Shown here piece by piece: positions 1 through 9,096 of a DNA stretch of 64,000 nt (its first letter is position 1; each line of letters starts with the position of its first letter). Below the pieces are notes generated by a model. That model worked only from the letters and a program-made list of their open reading frames with translations. It did no database searches and was not told the origin of the DNA. Source of the DNA: Streptomyces roseochromogenus subsp. oscitans DS 12.976. Lineage in GTDB: Bacteria; Actinomycetota; Actinomycetes; Streptomycetales; Streptomycetaceae. The stretch covers positions 9,485,694-9,549,693 of the forward strand of contig NZ_CM002285.1 of the NCBI RefSeq assembly GCF_000497445.1. The letters run 5' to 3'. The translations under genes were made by a program, and so were the position numbers.

Positions 1-1
1 C

Positions 2-169
2 CGCCTCCATCTTGACCTGGTGCCGTACCCCGGAGACGACAAAGCAGCGGAGGTGGCCCGGCTGCGGGCCCTCGGCGCCACCGACCTCGACGTTGGCCAG
101 GGCGACGTACCGTGGACGTGCCTGGCCGACCCGGAGGGCCACGAGTTCTGCGTCCTCGCCCCGTCCTGA
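2..169 (+). CDS. VOC/glyoxalase-family protein, C-terminal fragment (cut by window edge)
   Basis: An open frame runs from the first bases to a TGA at 167-169. It ends in a typical vicinal-oxygen-chelate C-terminus: a helix with LRALGAT, then CLADPEGHEFCVL, where the DPEGHEFC strand normally carries a metal-binding Glu. Only about 55 residues are inside the window, so substrate and start are unknown. Glyoxalase-fold proteins of this type are often annotated as resistance or dioxygenase-like proteins. An IS5-type relic follows about 210 bp downstream. Confidence 0.75.
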   Translation, partial: RLHLDLVPYPGDDKAAEVARLRALGATDLDVGQGDVPWTCLADPEGHEFCVLAPS

Positions 170-380
170 CGCGGGGCCTTGACGGCACCGCGACATGTGA
201 GCCTTGTGTGCTTATACGCCACGACCCCGGGTGGGGTGGGCTGCGGCGTCTCGGTCGATTCGGGCGGCGAGAACTTGCGTGTCGGGGGGCGAGATCAGCT
301 CGCTCCCCAACCACAGACTCAACTCGCCAACGGAAGCGCCAACAGGTCATCTCATTTGGCGTGTCAGACAGCTCGCTGTG

Positions 381-1219
381 GTGGAGATCGTTGAGCGACT
401 GGCGCCGGAGGAACTGTGCGAGTCGTTGCAGCGGGTGGTGCCCGAGACGCCAACTCGTCCGCAGGGCCGAGGCCGGCGTCGGCACGGTGATCGGGAAGTG
501 CCGGCCGCGATCGTGTTCGTTGCGACGTCGGGTTGTACGTGGCAGCAGCTGCCGTCCGACTCGTTCGGGCCGTCGGGAGCAACGGCTCACCGGCGGTTCA
601 CGGAGTGGTCGAAGGCCCAGGTCTGGCCGAAGCTCCACCGCCTGGTCCTGGACGAGTTCGATTCCCGGGGCGAGCGGGACCGGTCCCGCCGCGTGATCGA
701 CTCCGTGAACGTGCGAGCCCTGAAAAGGGGGGAGTTGGCGGGCCCGAATCCTGTCGACCGGGGCAAGTACGGCTCGAAGATCCACTTGATCAGCGAGCGG
801 ACCGGTCTGCCCCTGTCCGTCGGCATCTCGGGCGCCAACCTGCACGGCAGCCAGGCCCTCATCCCGCTGGTGCAGGGCATACCGCCGATCCGATCCCGAC
901 GCGGCCGACAGCTCTGGCCAGGCAAGCTCCACGCTGACAAGGGATATGACCACAACTACCTGCGGCGATGGTTACACGGTCGCGGAATCACGCCCCGGAT
1001 CGCCCGCAAGAGCACAGACTCCAGCCAGCGGCTGGTCGGCACCGCTGGACCGTCGAACGCGCCATGGCCTGGCTCACCGGATGCCGACGCCTGCACCGGC
1101 GCTACGAACCCAAGGCCAGCCACTTCCTGGCCTTCACCAGCATTGCCTGCACCCTCGTCTGCTACCACGGGCTGGCTGCAACAGACGCCTTCCAGGACCT
1201 GTCCGATGGGTCCGTGTGA
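381..1219 (+). pseudogene. IS5-family transposase, frameshifted
   Basis: Translation from the GTG at 381 gives an IS5-type DDE transposase: an N-terminal region with the TSGCTWQQLP motif, the first Asp in IDSVNVRA, KYGSKIHL, then LHADKGYD carrying the second Asp. Near 1035-1045 the frame breaks. The C-terminal part (RHRWTVERAMAWL, YEPKASHFLAF, ending at a TGA at 1217-1219) continues in another frame. One missing base in the SQRL-GRHRW segment would restore the protein. The conserved E-region is therefore out of frame and the enzyme is predicted inactive. About 280 residues would be full length for the family. Confidence 0.85.
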
Positions 1220-1221
1220 CT

Positions 1222-1738
1222 GCCACCCGGCCCGCCCGGCATCGCCCCGATGAAGCCCTCGGTCGCTCACGCGGCGGGCTGAGCACAAAGATCCACCTGG
1301 CTGGTGAAGGCGGGCTGCGGCCTCTGGCTCTGCTGGTCACGCCCGGCCAGTGGGGCGACGCCCCGCATATGATCCCGGTCCTGGACCGGATCCGCGTTCC
1401 CGGCCCGGCAGGCGGGCACCCGCCTACGCGGCCGGACCATCTGAGTGGCGACAAGGCGTACCACTCCCGCCGCAACCGTCGTCATCTGCGGCGTCGGCAG
1501 ATCAAACACGCCATTCCCGAGCGCCGCGACCAGCGGGCCACCGCCAGAACCGCGGCAGCCAAGGAGGTCGACCCACCGGCTTCAACCCATCGCGTTACGC
1601 CCGCAGGAACGAGGTCGAGCGTACGATCAATCGGCTCAGGGACTTCCTGGCCGTAGCAACCCGCTGTGACAAGCGGGCCCCTACATCTTTCACGGCACGG
1701 TGACCGTGGCCGTGGTCCGGCTCTGGCTCCGCTCATGA
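1222..1738 (+). pseudogene. IS5-family transposase, N-terminally truncated and frameshifted
   Basis: This is a second, different IS5-type transposase relic immediately after the first. It begins in the middle of the catalytic domain (GRSRGGLSTKIHLAGEG, LLVTPGQWGDAP, SGDKAYHSRRNR) with no N-terminus. The frame changes near 1555-1560 into GGRPTGFNPSRYARRNEVERTINRLRDF and again near 1680 into YIFHGTVTVAVVRLWLRS, stopping at 1736-1738. The D-D-E residues are spread over three frames. Its direct abutment on the preceding transposase suggests nested insertion or deletion between elements. Confidence 0.8.
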
Positions 1739-1899
1739 CCCGCCGGACAGCCCTTAGGGCTCCTGACAAAAGTGGGCTTGGCCTGGTCGGTGGTCGGTGT
1801 CGTGCACGTGGCCGCCGGGTGGTGGGGCGCGGTGCGCTGAGTCATCGCACGTGATAAACCCGGCGACGTCGACGATCTCCCCCGGGATACTGGTCGCCC

Positions 1900-2646
1900 A
1901 TGGATGAGGTCAAAGTCGTGGTCGCCCATTCCGAGCGCGCGACCCTGCGCGTCGGCGGCGTGTTCCTGAAGGTGGACGCCGATCAGGCGCGCATTGACGT
2001 CGAGGTCGAGGCGATGGCCCTGGCGCCGGTCCCGACCCCGAAGGTCCTGTGGCGCAAGCCGCCCGTGCTCGCGATCGCGGCGGTCCCGGGGACGGCGCTC
2101 GGTCGGCTCGGCGAGCCGTCGACCGCGTCCCCGGCGGCGTGGGCCGCGGCGGGTGCCGCCATCCGGAAGTTGCACGACGCGCCGTTGCCGCCCTGGACCG
2201 GCCGGGGCGGCCGGGGTCTCGACCAGTTGGCGGCGGATCTCGACGGCGAGTGCGAGCGGCTCGTGACGAACGGCGTCCTGCCCGCCGACCTGGTCACCCG
2301 CAACCGCCAGGTCGCCGAGGCCGCGCTCCGGCCGTGGACTGCGGTGTTCACGCACGGCGACCTGCAGATCGCTCACGTGTTCGTCGACGGCGACGAGATC
2401 ACGGGCATCATCGACTGGTCCGAGGCGGGCCAGGGTGACGCCCTGTTCGACCTCGCCACCTTGACGCTCGGACACGAGGAGCACCTCGGCGACGTCGTCG
2501 CCGGCTATGGCACCGATGTCGACCTCGACGTGAACCGCGCGTGGTGGTCGTTGCGAAGCTTGCTAGGGGTTCGCTGGCTGGTCGAGCATGGTTTCGACCC
2601 GTCCGCGCCGGGCTGTGAGGTCGACGTGCTGAGATCCCGGATGTGA
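1900..2646 (+). CDS. Aminoglycoside phosphotransferase (APH)-fold family protein
   Basis: The protein has 248 residues and starts with ATG at 1900. The kinase-like catalytic core is clear: FTHGDLQIAHVFVD is the Brenner motif HGDLxxxH with the catalytic Asp, and ITGIIDWSEAGQGDALFDLA carries the Mg-binding Asp of the IDW motif. The N-terminal lobe is short, with VFLKVDAD as the probable nucleotide-binding strand and Lys. The family phosphorylates aminoglycosides, macrolides, homoserine or other small molecules; the substrate cannot be inferred here. It sits between a transposase relic and a TPR gene with no evident operon. Confidence 0.85.
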   Translation: MDEVKVVVAHSERATLRVGGVFLKVDADQARIDVEVEAMALAPVPTPKVLWRKPPVLAIAAVPGTALGRLGEPSTASPAAWAAAGAAIRKLHDAPLPPWTGRGGRGLDQLAADLDGECERLVTNGVLPADLVTRNRQVAEAALRPWTAVFTHGDLQIAHVFVDGDEITGIIDWSEAGQGDALFDLATLTLGHEEHLGDVVAGYGTDVDLDVNRAWWSLRSLLGVRWLVEHGFDPSAPGCEVDVLRSRM

Positions 2647-2903
2647 GGCTGCGCGGGCTCGACTGCTGCGAGTGCGTTCTGACGCGTCGAGCAGGCCATC
2701 TCCTTGGGCGCATTGCCTGACCTTAGAGCCTGCGCAGACAGGCGGGGCAGGGTAGCCGGGCAGCGAGGCGGGCACAGGTCTCCGTGATCATGGAGTTGCG
2801 ACGCTCTGTGATCACTGGGGGGACCTGTGCCTGTGCTGCCATCATGGCCGTCGACAGCCACGGCGGGGGCTCGCTGTGCGACGCGTACTTTCAGCAGGCT
2901 GTC

Positions 2904-3554
2904 TCACAGCAGATTGAGCTCCTTGCGGGCTCCCGCTATCCAGCGCAGAACGCCGTTGGATCCGGTAGTTTCGGCGAGCTCTGTCGCCTCCTTGAGCAGC
3001 GCGGCCGCGTCGTCCCGCCGCTCCTGTTGGGCGGTGAGGTAGGCCAGCCCGATCAGGTTGGCCGCCACTCCCGGTAGGAAGCCCAACTCCCGGCGAAGGC
3101 GAGTGGACTCTTCGAAGTGCACGCGGGCCGCGTCCAGGCGGCCGGCCATGTGGTCAGCGAAGCCGAGATGTCGCAGGGCAAAGGACATAGTCAGCCGGTC
3201 GCCGGCCTCGGTGGCCAGGTCCAGGGCGCGTCTGAAAGCGGGCAGGGCGGTCTCGGTATCGTCGCGGACCACCTGGTGAAAGGTGCCGACCCAGAACACC
3301 GCCTCGCCCTGGCCTCGCACATCGCCAAGCCCCTCATATAGCTCCGCCGCGCGCTCGAAGAGCTCCAGCTCCCGCGAGTCTTCGGCCCGCTCTTCCAGGA
3401 AGCGGGCGTGGATCACACGGCCACGAGCCAGAGCGAGGTCAGCCTCGACCGCATCGAGGTCTCGATCAGCGGCCGCCAGTGCACCGCTGTCTCCGCCGAA
3501 AACGGCACGCTCGTAGAGGAGTCCAGCCTTTTCAATTCGCTCATCCGCAGTCAT
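2904..3554 (-). CDS. Tetratricopeptide-repeat protein
   Basis: This is a 216-residue all-helical protein with degenerate TPR units from about residue 60 on: RAAELYEGLGDVRGQGEAVFWVG, FRRALDLATEAGDRLTMSFALRHLG, FEESTRLRRELGFLPGVAANLIGLAYL, LLKEATELAETTG. There is no catalytic domain, signal peptide or membrane segment. In Streptomyces such short TPR proteins are often relatives of the C-terminal sensor part of AfsR/SARP or XRE-type regulators. Here no DNA-binding domain is attached, so it is a stand-alone scaffold or a remnant of a longer regulator. A 12-bp palindrome lies just upstream of its start. Confidence 0.75.
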   Translation of the reverse strand: MTADERIEKAGLLYERAVFGGDSGALAAADRDLDAVEADLALARGRVIHARFLEERAEDSRELELFERAAELYEGLGDVRGQGEAVFWVGTFHQVVRDDTETALPAFRRALDLATEAGDRLTMSFALRHLGFADHMAGRLDAARVHFEESTRLRRELGFLPGVAANLIGLAYLTAQQERRDDAAALLKEATELAETTGSNGVLRWIAGARKELNLL

Positions 3555-3580
3555 GCCGTGATCGTATCGACCATCGCCAG

Positions 3581-3592
3581 TCGATATATCGA
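3581..3592. promoter_or_regulatory. 12-bp palindrome upstream of the TPR gene
   Basis: The sequence TCGATATATCGA is a perfect palindrome 26 bp upstream of the TPR start, in an AT-rich patch that is unusual for this window. It could be an operator or part of the -10 region. No cognate regulator is adjacent. Confidence 0.35.
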
Positions 3593-3645
3593 TCCGTCAC
3601 ATTGTGAGTGCGGGCGTGGTCGACAGAGATCTCAAACGCGGTCTC

Positions 3646-3912
3646 AGAGGTCGTTTTCTCTAATTTGCGTCGCCACATGTGCCACAGAGTCGCACTCATA
3701 CCTCTTGCATGTCGGGTTCGCGTGCGGCACGACGAGGAGAACAGCCGATATGACCATCTCTTGGAATGAGACAGGCTTACAGGGATGAGACGGGCAATAC
3801 CAACTTCCGACGAGTCTCGCCGACCACACCCGTGCGCCAGTGGCCCAGAAATCGCATTTCGACACTGGAACGAATTTGAATCAAACAGACTTCAGTGGTG
3901 AAAACGACCTCT
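3646..3912. mobile_element. MITE-like segment bounded by 13-bp inverted repeats
   Basis: AGAGGTCGTTTTC at 3646-3658 is exactly inverted at 3900-3912 (GAAAACGACCTCT). The imperfect outer flanks also resemble each other (TCTC versus TCTT). The 267-bp interval is noticeably less GC-rich than its surroundings and has no convincing gene. A third, shorter copy, AGAAACGACCT, follows at about 3922-3932, exactly where the neighbouring transposase relic ends. The repeats therefore look like IS termini, and the segment like a MITE or a collapsed IS end pair. Confidence 0.5.
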
Positions 3913-3931
3913 AAGAGCCATCAGAAACGAC

Positions 3932-4378
3932 CTAGTCGGGTATCAGCGTCGATGACGGCCTGGTGATTGGTGGAATACCAGTACTTCTTGGACTGCTCAG
4001 CGACATTGTGATCACGGGTTGGAACGAGGGTTCCGTCCACGATGAGCACGGTGTCCTTGCGGAACCGCTTACGCGGCTGGGACGCAAGTATGGGCCCAAG
4101 CTGGTCGATGATCCGGTCAGCCGCAGACTTCGAGATACCAAAACGCCGGAGCGAGCTGGCGCAGCATCAAGTTCGTGCGCCAGTACGCCGCGATCAGCAG
4201 CACCCGGTCCTCCAACCGGCAGGCTCCAAGGCAGGCCCCGCCGCACCGCGTCGGCTCCCTCGCGCCACAGCGCGGTCACCAACTTGGAGAAGCAGCGCGG
4301 GCTCACCTCAGTGAACGGGGCATCGTCCTCGACCGCGGCAGGATGGTGAAATCGGGCAATTTCGACTACCGCCGCCAT
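3932..4378 (-). pseudogene. IS112-like IS5-family transposase, N-terminal part, frameshifted and truncated
   Basis: Read on the minus strand from the ATG at 4378, the N-terminal DDAPFTEVSPRCFSKLVTALWREGADAVRRGLPWSL matches IS112-type transposases. The frame then breaks near 4215-4200. The helix-turn-helix region and the first catalytic block (ISKSAADRIIDQLG, LIVDGTLVPTRDHNVAEQSKKYWYSTNHQAVIDADTR) continue in other frames. The gene is cut at 3932, just after the DADTR strand, directly against an IR-like sequence. The C-terminal catalytic half is absent. Confidence 0.75.
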
Positions 4379-4917
4379 TCTTGAAAGCTTTGTTCGTCTC
4401 GCCGCGATCGGCGACAGGGAACATTCCGTTCGACGTCTACTGGCTCTGGCCGCTGGCCCAAGCCACCCATGCGTGGGCGGCACCGTCATCACGCCGTCGC
4501 CGAGATGTGTGGTGCCGTGTGATTGATGTAGGGGCTGGTCGTGTTGGGTGCGGGTCGTGGGGGCACGGGGCGGGCCTGGGCCGGGTCGTGAGGTCGGGAG
4601 GGCCATGGCAGGTGAGGCGTCAGTACCAGTGGTGGGTCTGCCGGAAGTCCCAGGCGGCGCAGGCGCTGTTGTAGCGAGCGGTGACGTAGGCGCGCATCCA
4701 GCGCTGCTGGTCGATCGACCGCAGACGCCTTGCCGCCGCGTACCAGTCAATCGCGGTGCGTGCGCGGAGGGTTCGCCCATCGCCGTCCGAGCCGAAGCAG
4801 CAACGGCGACAAATGGTCAACAAAGGGCTCTGGCAGGTCATCAAGCCGGGTCGTTCACTGAGGGTCGGCCATCCGCGATCTGACGTGGTCGCTGAGCCTA
4901 CGTTTGAGGAGTGCGCT
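4379..4917. other. Gene-poor interval with one weak minus-strand ORF (4620-4841)
   Basis: No confident gene is seen. On the minus strand, 4841-4620 encodes a 73-residue frame ending in RLRSIDQQRWMRAYVTARYNSACAAWDFRQTHHWY (given here in parts: RLRSIDQQRWMRAYVTARY then NSACAAWDFRQTHHWY). Its composition looks protein-like and could be the last part of a degraded gene. It has no clear ribosome-binding site and no family I recognise. The rest is G/T-rich spacer. Confidence 0.3.
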
Positions 4918-5637
4918 TTGAGTCCTTTCACCGTCTTGGGTGTCGCTCCGGGAGCGCCGCCCGCTGAGGTGCACCGCGCGGCCGCGAAGAAGATCCACGC
5001 GTGTCAGAAGCAGGTAGACGCAGGCCGCCTGGACGCCGCCGCGTGCGAGGTGGCGTACGCGTCCGTCTACAGTGCGGTGGCCGGCATCCTTGGTCTGCGG
5101 ATGGGGCTGGAGCGCCACCTGGACGATCTCGGCACGCACAGCACCACTGTCGGCAGCGGGCCCCACACCTCCTTCGCCCTGTCCCAGTCGGGTGTGCCGA
5201 CCAGTGCGCCCTCGTTCCATCCCGGCAGCCCGCGGATGCCGTACGAATGCGAGATCTGCGGCGCCTTCCCGGCGGTGCCTGTTACGGCCGTGTGGGTGCT
5301 GAGTGTGCTGCTGGTCGCGAAGGTGCACCGCGAGACGAAGGTGCTGTGCCGGCAGTGCGGTGTGAACGTCACCAGCAGGGCGCAGGCCTACACGCGCAGT
5401 TGGGGCCACTTCGGGGTCGGGGTGGTCGCGGCCTGGGTCTCGCAGTGGAAGAACCGGGGCATGCTGCGGGCGCTGCGCCGCTTCACCGAGCCGTACGCCC
5501 GCCGTCCGGGCGTCCTCACTCCGGAGAGCCGGCCCCGTACCACCGGTTGGTTCCTGCGCCTGTGGACCGTGGGGGCGGGCCTGGGCTGGCTGGTGATGCT
5601 TGCGGTGCCGGTCGTGCGGATCGTGATCAGTCACTGA
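4918..5637 (+). CDS. Hypothetical membrane protein with J-domain-like N-terminus and zinc ribbon
   Basis: I place the start at the TTG at 4918 because GAGGAG at 4906-4911 lies six bases before it. This gives 239 residues beginning SPFTVLGVAPGAPPAEVHRAAAKKIHA, which resembles helix I of a DnaJ domain but lacks the HPD motif. A CEICGAFP...CRQCG pair about 65 residues apart (roughly 108-174) looks like a split zinc ribbon around a hydrophobic helix (VTAVWVLSVLLVAKV). A second hydrophobic stretch (GHFGVGVVAAWV) and a C-terminal membrane helix (LWTVGAGLGWLVMLAVPVV) follow. It is convergent with the kinase gene. Function is unknown. Confidence 0.65.
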   Translation: MSPFTVLGVAPGAPPAEVHRAAAKKIHACQKQVDAGRLDAAACEVAYASVYSAVAGILGLRMGLERHLDDLGTHSTTVGSGPHTSFALSQSGVPTSAPSFHPGSPRMPYECEICGAFPAVPVTAVWVLSVLLVAKVHRETKVLCRQCGVNVTSRAQAYTRSWGHFGVGVVAAWVSQWKNRGMLRALRRFTEPYARRPGVLTPESRPRTTGWFLRLWTVGAGLGWLVMLAVPVVRIVISH

Positions 5638-5694
5638 GCTTGAGGCATGGACTGCAGGTCATCCCAGCCACAGCCGTCCAGGGAATACGACCGG

Positions 5695-8600
5695 TCAGGA
5701 TCCGCCGCCCGTTGCGGGTTTGTACGCGGTGATGGCGATCGTGGTGGTCCAGTCGTGGTCGTCGGTGTTCAGGACCTCGATGACGGCGATGTCCCCGGTG
5801 TCCTTGCTGCGGACGCAGAACCAGGTTCCCGCCGGTACCTGGGGGAAGTGCACCTTGGTGACGGGCTGCTGGGCGACGCCGAGGGCACAGCGGGCCGGGG
5901 TGAGGGGTGCCGTCCCGCTGATGTAGGCGTCGCTGGTGCCCTGCGGCTCGAAGGCGCCCTTGCTGTCGCCGCCCGCGTCGGTGGACAGCAGCCATGCGCC
6001 GGCGGACGCGAGGCGTCCACCGGTCAGTTCGAACGACGTGTCGGCGTCGGGCTGCGTGAGCGGCCGCGCCGCATACAGCTCGCGGTAATGGGGGTCGGCG
6101 GGGCCTGGGATGGCTCCCGGCGTGGCCGATGCCGGGGCGTGGCGGTAGTAGGTGAGGGCGACGTCGGCGCCGAACGAGCCCGTGTCGGTGCCGGACAATT
6201 TCAGTACGGCGATGTCGCCGGTCAGCCGCCAGCGCAGGCAGAACCAGCTGCCGAGCGGCACCTGCGCGAAGTGCAGGGCGGGCCCCGCCGGCTGGTGGGC
6301 CACTCCGGCGGCGCACTGTTCGGGGGTGATGGGCCCCGAGCCCGCGACGTAGGCGTCGGTGGCGTCCTGGAGCTCGAAGGCGCCCTTGCTGTCGCCCCCC
6401 GAGTCGGTGCCCAGCATCCAGTAGCGGCTACCCGTGACCACCTGGCCGGTCATCAGGTCGATGAAGGAGTCGTGGTCCTTGAGCGAGACCGGACGGTTCT
6501 CGAACACCGTCTGGTAGCCGGGCCCGCCCGCGGACGCGTCACCAGCCGAAGCCGATGCGGAGGCCCGGGCACTTGCCGCCGGGGAACCCGTGGAGGTGGA
6601 CGTCGGGCCGGCGGACCCGGTCCCGGAGACGCTCGGGGCGGGTGGCGGGGCATCGAGGGTGGAGCCGCCGCGGTTGGTGGTGAGGACGAGGACGACGGCC
6701 AGGGCCAGGGCCAGGATCAGCGGGACGGTGCTGACCTTGAGCCGGACGACGGTGCGCTTGCGTGCCGCCTGGGCCAGGACCTCGCTCAGGCCGGTCTCAC
6801 GGCGTGCGATCCGTGCGGCGAGGGCGGCCGGCAGCCAGTCGCTGTGCGGCTGGCCGTCCGCGCAGGCGGCGATGATCTGCTTGGGTGTCGGCCGCCGGCC
6901 GGGGTCCTTGTCGAGGCAGCGCGTGATCAGGTCACGCAGCCGGTCGTCGCCGACCGCCAGCGCGGCGGGATCGGGTGCGTCGTTCGTGATCCGGGCGGCC
7001 ACCTCCCCGGCGCTGCCCTCGCCGAACGGGGTCAGTCCCGTTGCCGCGTAGGCCAGCAGGCAGCCCAGCGAGAACACGTCGCACGGCGGACCGAGCGGGC
7101 GGCCCTCGACTTGTTCGGGTGACATGTAGGGGACCGTGCCCAGCCAGACGCCCGCGCTGGTGAGCTGGGTGTGGTCGGCGGCGCGGGCCACACCGAAGTC
7201 GATCACCTTGGGGCCGTCGCCATCGAGCAGGATGTTCGACGGCTTCAGGTCGCGGTGCAGGACGCCCACGCCATGGATGGCGACCAGCGCCTCCGCGATG
7301 CCGGCGGCCAGCGCCCGTACGACCGCAGGTGCAAGCGGCCCGTCCGCCCGCACCGCCTCGGCCAGCGACGGACCGGAGATGTAGGTGGTGGCCAGCCATG
7401 GCCGCTCCGCGTCGGCGTCGGCGTCGACCACGGCCGGGGTGTAGGGGCCCTGGACCCGGCGTGCGGTGGCGATCTCAGCGGCGAACCGGCGCCGGAAGGT
7501 CGCGTCCTGGGCGAACTCGCCCCGGATCACCTTCACCGCCACCAGCCGCCCGCTCGCCGACACCCCAAAAAACACCTGCCCCATCGCTCCCGTTCCCAGC
7601 CGCCCCAGCAGCCGGAAGCCCCCGATGCGCTTCGGATCTTCCTTCCGCAGTGGCTCGACGACGGGAAAGTCCGCTCCGGTGGGCTGCTGGCCGGAGGTGT
7701 CGCGCCGGGGGATGGGGGAGGGCGTAGCGGAGGGCTGGGCGGCGAGGTCGGGGCGAGATCCAGGCTGAAGGCGGGCGCCGGGTTCAGAGGCATTGGGATG
7801 GAGGCGGGAGCCGTCGGCGGCCGCGAGGTCTGTGTGGGGTAGGTGCGGCGCCGGCGTGCGGGGGCCTGCGCTGTCGCTGGCATCTGCGGCGCCGGTGTCC
7901 GCCAGGGCGTCCAGCCGCTCCTGGACGGCGGGCAGATGACGCGGGTCGAGGCCGGGAACCTGGCGCAGCAGGGCCGTCAGAGCCTCCCCGAGCGCGCGGG
8001 CCTCAGCCGGATCGTCCACCCGCTCCCAGCACCAGTGGGCGCCGCGCGCCGCATCGGCCGCTTCCGAGTCGTAGGCCGGCCCCACGGCCAGTCGGCGCCC
8101 CGCTGCGGTCAACCACCACCGCGTCGCTTCCTCCATGTCACCGGCAGCACGCGCGATGTCCGCTCGTATCTCGGCCCATCCCGCTGCCTCGGTGCTGTCC
8201 GTCCCGTACGTGCGGACGGCGTGTTGTTCCCACGTCTCAGTCGCCTCGGCAGCCCGCTCAAACTCCCCCGCCTGCACCAACTGTCGTATCGCCGGCCGCG
8301 GATCGGCCTGCGACTCTTCCGGCCGCGGGGCAGCTTCGGCAGCGGCGTCGGCCTCGGGGCCCGCGCCCATCGCGGGCGGGAGGTCTGCCGTGTGCCCAAG
8401 CAGGGCCTGCGCGGCTGGGATACCGTCCTGAGATTCGACGGGGTCCTCGACCAGTTCGGGGTGCGTGGCCCGCAGGCGCGCGTCGAGTTCCTCCCAGCGT
8501 GCACGCCAGGCGTCCACATCTCCGCCCAAGGCGGCCGCCAGGGCCAGCGTCACATCGAGCGTCGGCAGTCGGCGCCCCGCCGCCGCGTCCGACAGCGCCG

Positions 8601-8757
8601 ACGGCGAGTAACGTGCCCGCCGCGCCAGCTCCCGGTACGTCGGTGCCCCGGCCGCGGCTCGCAGATCACGCAGATCCTGGGCGAAGCCGTGCAGGGGACC
8701 GTCAGGGACCGGCGACTCCCGTCTGCCCACGCTCCTACCCCCGTCCCTCGACGACAT
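5695..8757 (-). CDS. Receptor-like Ser/Thr protein kinase with N-terminal HTH and duplicated extracellular domain
   Basis: From the ATG at 8757 (a TTG at 8811 is the alternative) the protein has 1020 residues. Residues ~37-66 (YRELARRARYSPSALSDAAAG) are an XRE-like helix-turn-helix. A Pro/Ala-rich helical region follows. The Hanks-type kinase domain covers ~375-640: GTGAMGQVFFG loop, VAVKVI lysine, HRDLKPSNILL at ~501, VIDFGVA at ~517, GTVPYMSPEQ. One membrane helix lies at ~669-691, then a Ser/Thr linker. Two homologous extracellular repeats (~750-850 and ~895-1000) share GGDSKGAFE, DAY(V/I)SG, C-GVA-QP, WFC(L/V)R and GDIAV. The paired cysteines suggest a disulfide-stabilised sensor domain. 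HTH plus kinase plus twin sensor is an unusual arrangement. Confidence 0.9.
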   Translation of the reverse strand: MSSRDGGRSVGRRESPVPDGPLHGFAQDLRDLRAAAGAPTYRELARRARYSPSALSDAAAGRRLPTLDVTLALAAALGGDVDAWRARWEELDARLRATHPELVEDPVESQDGIPAAQALLGHTADLPPAMGAGPEADAAAEAAPRPEESQADPRPAIRQLVQAGEFERAAEATETWEQHAVRTYGTDSTEAAGWAEIRADIARAAGDMEEATRWWLTAAGRRLAVGPAYDSEAADAARGAHWCWERVDDPAEARALGEALTALLRQVPGLDPRHLPAVQERLDALADTGAADASDSAGPRTPAPHLPHTDLAAADGSRLHPNASEPGARLQPGSRPDLAAQPSATPSPIPRRDTSGQQPTGADFPVVEPLRKEDPKRIGGFRLLGRLGTGAMGQVFFGVSASGRLVAVKVIRGEFAQDATFRRRFAAEIATARRVQGPYTPAVVDADADAERPWLATTYISGPSLAEAVRADGPLAPAVVRALAAGIAEALVAIHGVGVLHRDLKPSNILLDGDGPKVIDFGVARAADHTQLTSAGVWLGTVPYMSPEQVEGRPLGPPCDVFSLGCLLAYAATGLTPFGEGSAGEVAARITNDAPDPAALAVGDDRLRDLITRCLDKDPGRRPTPKQIIAACADGQPHSDWLPAALAARIARRETGLSEVLAQAARKRTVVRLKVSTVPLILALALAVVLVLTTNRGGSTLDAPPPAPSVSGTGSAGPTSTSTGSPAASARASASASAGDASAGGPGYQTVFENRPVSLKDHDSFIDLMTGQVVTGSRYWMLGTDSGGDSKGAFELQDATDAYVAGSGPITPEQCAAGVAHQPAGPALHFAQVPLGSWFCLRWRLTGDIAVLKLSGTDTGSFGADVALTYYRHAPASATPGAIPGPADPHYRELYAARPLTQPDADTSFELTGGRLASAGAWLLSTDAGGDSKGAFEPQGTSDAYISGTAPLTPARCALGVAQQPVTKVHFPQVPAGTWFCVRSKDTGDIAVIEVLNTDDHDWTTTIAITAYKPATGGGS

Positions 8758-9096
8758 GGGCCCCAACCGGCGTGTACCCGGGATTCTTCGCTCTGCCTGC
8801 CCCGCCGTCAATCACAACCAAACGCCAACCACCGCCCCTTCACATCCAGTTGACGATCGTGAGGCCGCTTGGCGGGCGTCAGACGGCGTCCCGTCGCCCG
8901 CCCCGTGCGCCGTCGTCCGCGGTGGCCCTGGCTGGTCCGGCTCGCTCCGCGTCAACCCTTGGTCACCGGCGTTCGGGCAGCATGCCCGCCGCGCACCACC
9001 GGGTCGTCAATCGGACATCAAAACGGCCTGGTAGATCAAAAATCCGGGCCGTGCACTGGGACCACCGCATTCCGACGCGACTCCAAGGAGAGTTCC
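8758..9096. other. Divergent intergenic region between kinase and secreted protein
   Basis: This is a 339-bp promoter-containing spacer between two divergent genes. No gene, repeat or strong palindrome is visible. A ribosome-binding site (AAGGAG, 9085-9090) for the downstream GTG start closes it. Promoters for both genes are expected here, but I could not assign a -35/-10 pair with confidence. Confidence 0.5.

Noticed and set aside
5647..7122. Long plus-strand open frame opposite the kinase gene
   Set aside because: Composition is Gly/Arg/Val-rich with no family; it is the GC-driven mirror of the kinase frame, which has clear motifs.
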